Of a stretch of 64,000 nt of DNA, positions 61,225 through 64,000 are shown piece after piece (the first letter of the stretch is position 1; every line of letters begins with the position of its first letter). The notes below the pieces were generated by a model. That model saw nothing but the letters and a program-made list of their open reading frames with translations. It did no database searches and had not been told where the DNA came from. The DNA comes from Glandiceps talaboti (taxonomy: Eukaryota > Hemichordata > Enteropneusta > Spengelidae), in assembly GCF_964340395.1 (NCBI RefSeq), contig NC_135568.1:16543776-16607775 (forward strand), written 5' to 3'. The position numbers were made by a program, and so were the translations under genes.

Positions 61225-61796
61225 TTAAAAGAAGGATCAATAAAGTTTCTATCTGGGGACGTCTCGCCAATGCCTTCCTACTAACACCCTGATATACCAG
61301 GGTCAATAACCTCGACAAACCGGTCCCTTGGCTAACTGACCCTCAAACCAATATTATTATACCATACCAAATACATATATTCAAGTATTTATCAACCGTG
61401 GAAAAGGTCTCCACACATTTTCAAACTTCATCGAACGACCTACGGTGCCACGTTATTGAATTTTAAATTTCAAAACCGTATAAATCTGATTTACCTTAAT
61501 GAAGAAAATTCTAAACTAAAGTTGTGAATTTTACCAAATATCAGATGGTAAATACTATTTTCTTCAATTTCAAATCCATTATTGATTCATTTTGCCGACA
61601 TGTAATGAAAGAATATTCTTCGCTGTTTTAATGCACTCGAGTTTTTTTTAAAGAAACGAAAAACGCAATCAAATCATACAAACCGGTTACCGTGTCAAAC
61701 ACTCTATAGTACATCTGCTTAGTACATCAAAATCATAAGATTCGTGTCTGAACAATTCAAAAATTGAAAAATAACAAACAATAAAAAATCATAATT

Positions 61797-62066
61797 TCAT
61801 AATTACGACAATCAAAAAGTCGTAAATACGAGAATGGAAAAGTCGTAATTACGAGAATCAAAAAGTCGTAATTACGAGAATCGAAAAGTCGTAAATACGA
61901 GAATCGAAAAGTCGTAATTACGAGAATCGAAAAGTCGTAATTACGAGAATCGAAAAGTCGTAATTACGAGAATCAAAAAGTCGTAATTACGAGAATCGAA
62001 AAGTCGTAATTACGAGAATCGAAAAGTCGTAATTACGAGAATCAAAAAGTCGTAATTACGAGAATC
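61797..62066. repeat. Internal palindrome array, 11 copies, period about 23 bp
   Basis: Eleven copies of GTCGTAATTACGAG, with spacers AATCGAAAA or AATCAAAAA, form a very regular array, preceded by one degraded copy. Two cores read TCGTAAATACGA. Its orientation (GTCG...GAG) equals that of the right-hand array, so it is not an inverted partner of that array. Confidence 0.9.
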
Positions 62067-62778
62067 TTTTAGAACGATTTAAATTAAACCTGTGATTATT
62101 ATGAAAATCTAAAACATGTATATATTAGTAAAGTTCATGTTCGTATAAAACATGTGGCGTCTTACGATGTTTTTATCACCATGCATGGCAGCATGTGACC
62201 TATTTTTGATCAGCAAGGCGCAAGCTCCAAATACATTTTATGCACTTCGTTGAAAGCGCTTAGAATGTAGTACTATTTAAGGGTAAAGTTACTTGATGGA
62301 GGGGCGAAGAAAATGGCATAAAAACAAGGTACTTTCCGAATTTTAAGGCTGTGACTATTTTGATGTGATTGCTTATATTTTCCATGTTACCTCTAACTCC
62401 ATTCCTCCGCAGCAAACCAAAAACAAAACAATACTACATATTTGATAATGAGAGGGTGATGTGCCCCCTTCTAAATATGGACCTTGGGAATCCCAAAAGT
62501 CAAATGGTTCACTCCTAAATCCCGCGCTCAGAGTGATAACTGACTTGCTACTAACTGCTGTTGGCTTACCACATGTATCATACCAGTGATCAGTCATGGC
62601 AGAAGAAGTTGACGAAGATTTCTTTATTTTCCTTCAAAAATCTCGTTGTAACTTAGTCCGAGATGAAAGTAAAATGAAATAAGTTCAGTTCGATTCACCA
62701 TTATCGCAGATCTAGCAGGCAGGCTACACGTGCACGTGAAACAGGAAGTGTATTTCTCAAGAAACAAACATAATAAAA

Positions 62779-63009
62779 CTCGTAATTACGAGAAAAAAGT
62801 CGTAATTACGAGAATCGAAATGTCGTAATTACGAGAATTGAAAACTCGTAATTACGAGAAAAAAGTCGTAATTACGAGAAAAAAGTCGTAATTACGAGAT
62901 TCGAAAAGTTGTAATTACGAGAATTGAAAAGTCGTAATTACGAGAAAAAAGTCGTAATTACGAGAAAAAAGTCGTAATTACGAGAATTGAAATCTCGTAA
63001 TTACGAGAT
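62779..63009. repeat. Right palindrome array, 11 copies
   Basis: Eleven cores of the type (C/G)T(C/T)GTAATTACGAG with AAAAA, AATTGAAAA and similar spacers are the inverted partner of 60478-60708 and form the inner part of the right TIR. One core reads GTTGTAATTACGAG. Confidence 0.9.
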
Positions 63010-63058
63010 TTTAAATTTTATTTTTTTCCTTACAACTTGGCACTAATACGCTTCCGTA

Positions 63059-64000
63059 GCCAGAGAGCCATTTTGTTACGATTTTTTCATGCCCAAAGCC
63101 ATTATGCAGACATGCCTGAACAGATCTCATGCAGAGTTGAATTTCGACAAAATACTTACATATATTAAGTTTAGAGACAAAATATTAGTATGACTCAGCT
63201 TATAATGTGTAACTGGTGTCATAACCTGATTTGATAAATAAAATTTATATGATACATGGATGTACCCACACGATACACACATCCACTACCTATAAGTCAT
63301 ACTAACTGAAAATGGCGACATTTTGTTGACCTTTGACCTAATAATGATATTTTAATATCCAAAACTTTTGACAAAATATTTGTAATAGACTAATTATTCA
63401 TAATATACAGTGTGTAACATGTAAATATGACTGTTAAGTAACTTTGACATGATTTTATAGGCAGTAAGTATTAAGCCTACCAAAACATGTGTTTACCAAT
63501 AGCAATGCATGGTATTTCGGTTTCCACGCGATATAACAAAATGCCCAGGGGTGCGCGAGTGGCACCCGTCAGATATGCTAACAGGACACCTTTCTGAGGT
63601 GTAATCTGCAAAAAATATCATATATATAACTCAAATTGCGAGGTTAACCCCCCCAAACCCCCCTCTGGCAACTGGACTATAAGGATAATGTTGTATTACA
63701 TACATATGCCTGTCAATTTATTTCGTGACACGATCCAGTATGGCCAGCGGGCGGTTTTTCATATCCAGAGTTTTTCATGTCCAGAACCATTACTTGGACA
63801 TGATTGAACAGATTTCTATCAAACTGGGTACAAAGACAATACACTATGGCATACATGTGTATGTCATTTTATTTTGTGATTCAATCCAATGTGGCTGCTA
63901 GACGGCCATTTTGTTATGAATGATCCATGCTCAATGCCATTATGCAGACATGCCTGAACATATCTCATTCAAAGTTGGGATAGGGACAATATTGTATTAC
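63059..64000 (+). repeat. Dispersed repeat that hosts the foldback element, right part, and further copies
   Basis: After the target duplication the host repeat resumes (AGAGCCATTTTGTTACG, CCATTATGCAGACATGCCTG, AACAGATCTCATGC). Related copies stand at about 63690-63760 and 63840-64000, where TTTTGTGATTCAATCCAATG, GGCCATTTTGTTATG and CATTATGCAGACATGCCTGA appear without interruption. No gene is seen. Confidence 0.65.

Larger units (their letters stand above)
60428..63058. mobile_element. Foldback-type transposon with palindrome-array inverted ends, 2,631 bp
   Basis: The element starts TACGGAAGCGTATTAGTGCC and ends GGCACTAATACGCTTCCGTA. The ends are inverted copies for more than 200 bp, first about 50 bp of unique sequence, then an array of the 12-bp palindrome TCGTAATTACGA with 5-10 bp spacers. 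GCCAGA flanks both ends (60422-60427, 63059-63064). Joining the flanks gives TAGCTGCCAGAGAGCCATTTTG, which aligns with TGGCTGCTAGACGGCCATTTTG near 63890, an uninterrupted relative, so the 6-bp duplication and limits are well supported. A third palindrome array lies inside. No clear transposase is visible. A short frame at 62596-62682 starting MAEEVDEDFFIFLQKSRC is the only hint of one. The class is unknown. Confidence 0.8.

Noticed and set aside
62373-62597. Minus-strand 74-residue frame inside the foldback element as a transposase remnant
   Set aside because: No catalytic motif or family similarity is visible. A chance frame is as likely.
60478-63009. CRISPR-like array (short palindromic repeats with spacers)
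   Set aside because: Spacers are 5-10 bp and near-constant, the sequence is eukaryotic, and the arrays are inverted ends of a transposon.

Overview
The window is eukaryotic and behaves like a gene desert made of repeats. It is AT-rich and holds no complete protein-coding gene. It carries fragments of Penelope-like and LINE retroelements of the kinds common in metazoan genomes, several DNA-transposon-like elements with terminal inverted repeats (TIRs), and a very large satellite array. The best guess is a marine invertebrate, deuterostome or lophotrochozoan. The species cannot be fixed from sequence alone.

Layout. 1-9.1 kb: a TIR element (691-1339), a minus-strand Penelope-like fragment (1443-2340), a 2.0-kb PIF/Harbinger-like element with C-rich ends and an internal tandem repeat (4193-6215), a decayed minus-strand coding fragment (7313-8010) and a short tandem repeat. 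9.1-45.9 kb: a satellite array of about 35 units, most 0.8-1.2 kb. Each unit has one site that carries either a (TGTA)n microsatellite or a short remnant of it. The array is organised into higher-order repeats of about 1.17, 2.15 and 3.05 kb. It contains a second Penelope-like fragment at its left edge, a 1.18-kb TIR element at 41.4 kb, and a 252-bp Mutator-like miniature element that inserted once and was then copied to four sites as the array expanded.

45.9-60.4 kb: a dispersed repeat (block D) joined to the array, a LINE (47.5-50.2 kb) split by a 612-bp TIR element just before the YADD motif, an (AT)n tract, decayed tandem repeats, a CR1-type LINE 3' end with a 280-bp (TGAT)n-type tail, and a second copy of the array-plus-D junction (55.8-58.9 kb) bracketed by two direct copies of block E. 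One minus-strand open segment with good splice-site consensus (59672-59819) is the only hint of a host gene.

60.4-63.1 kb: the most distinctive object is a 2,631-bp foldback-type element. Its long inverted ends, and an internal block, are arrays of the perfect palindrome TCGTAATTACGA. A 6-bp target duplication and a related uninterrupted sequence at about 63.9 kb define its limits. The rest, to 64 kb, is the dispersed repeat it inserted into. The elements do not form a pathway. What links them is repeated insertion followed by tandem amplification and segmental duplication.
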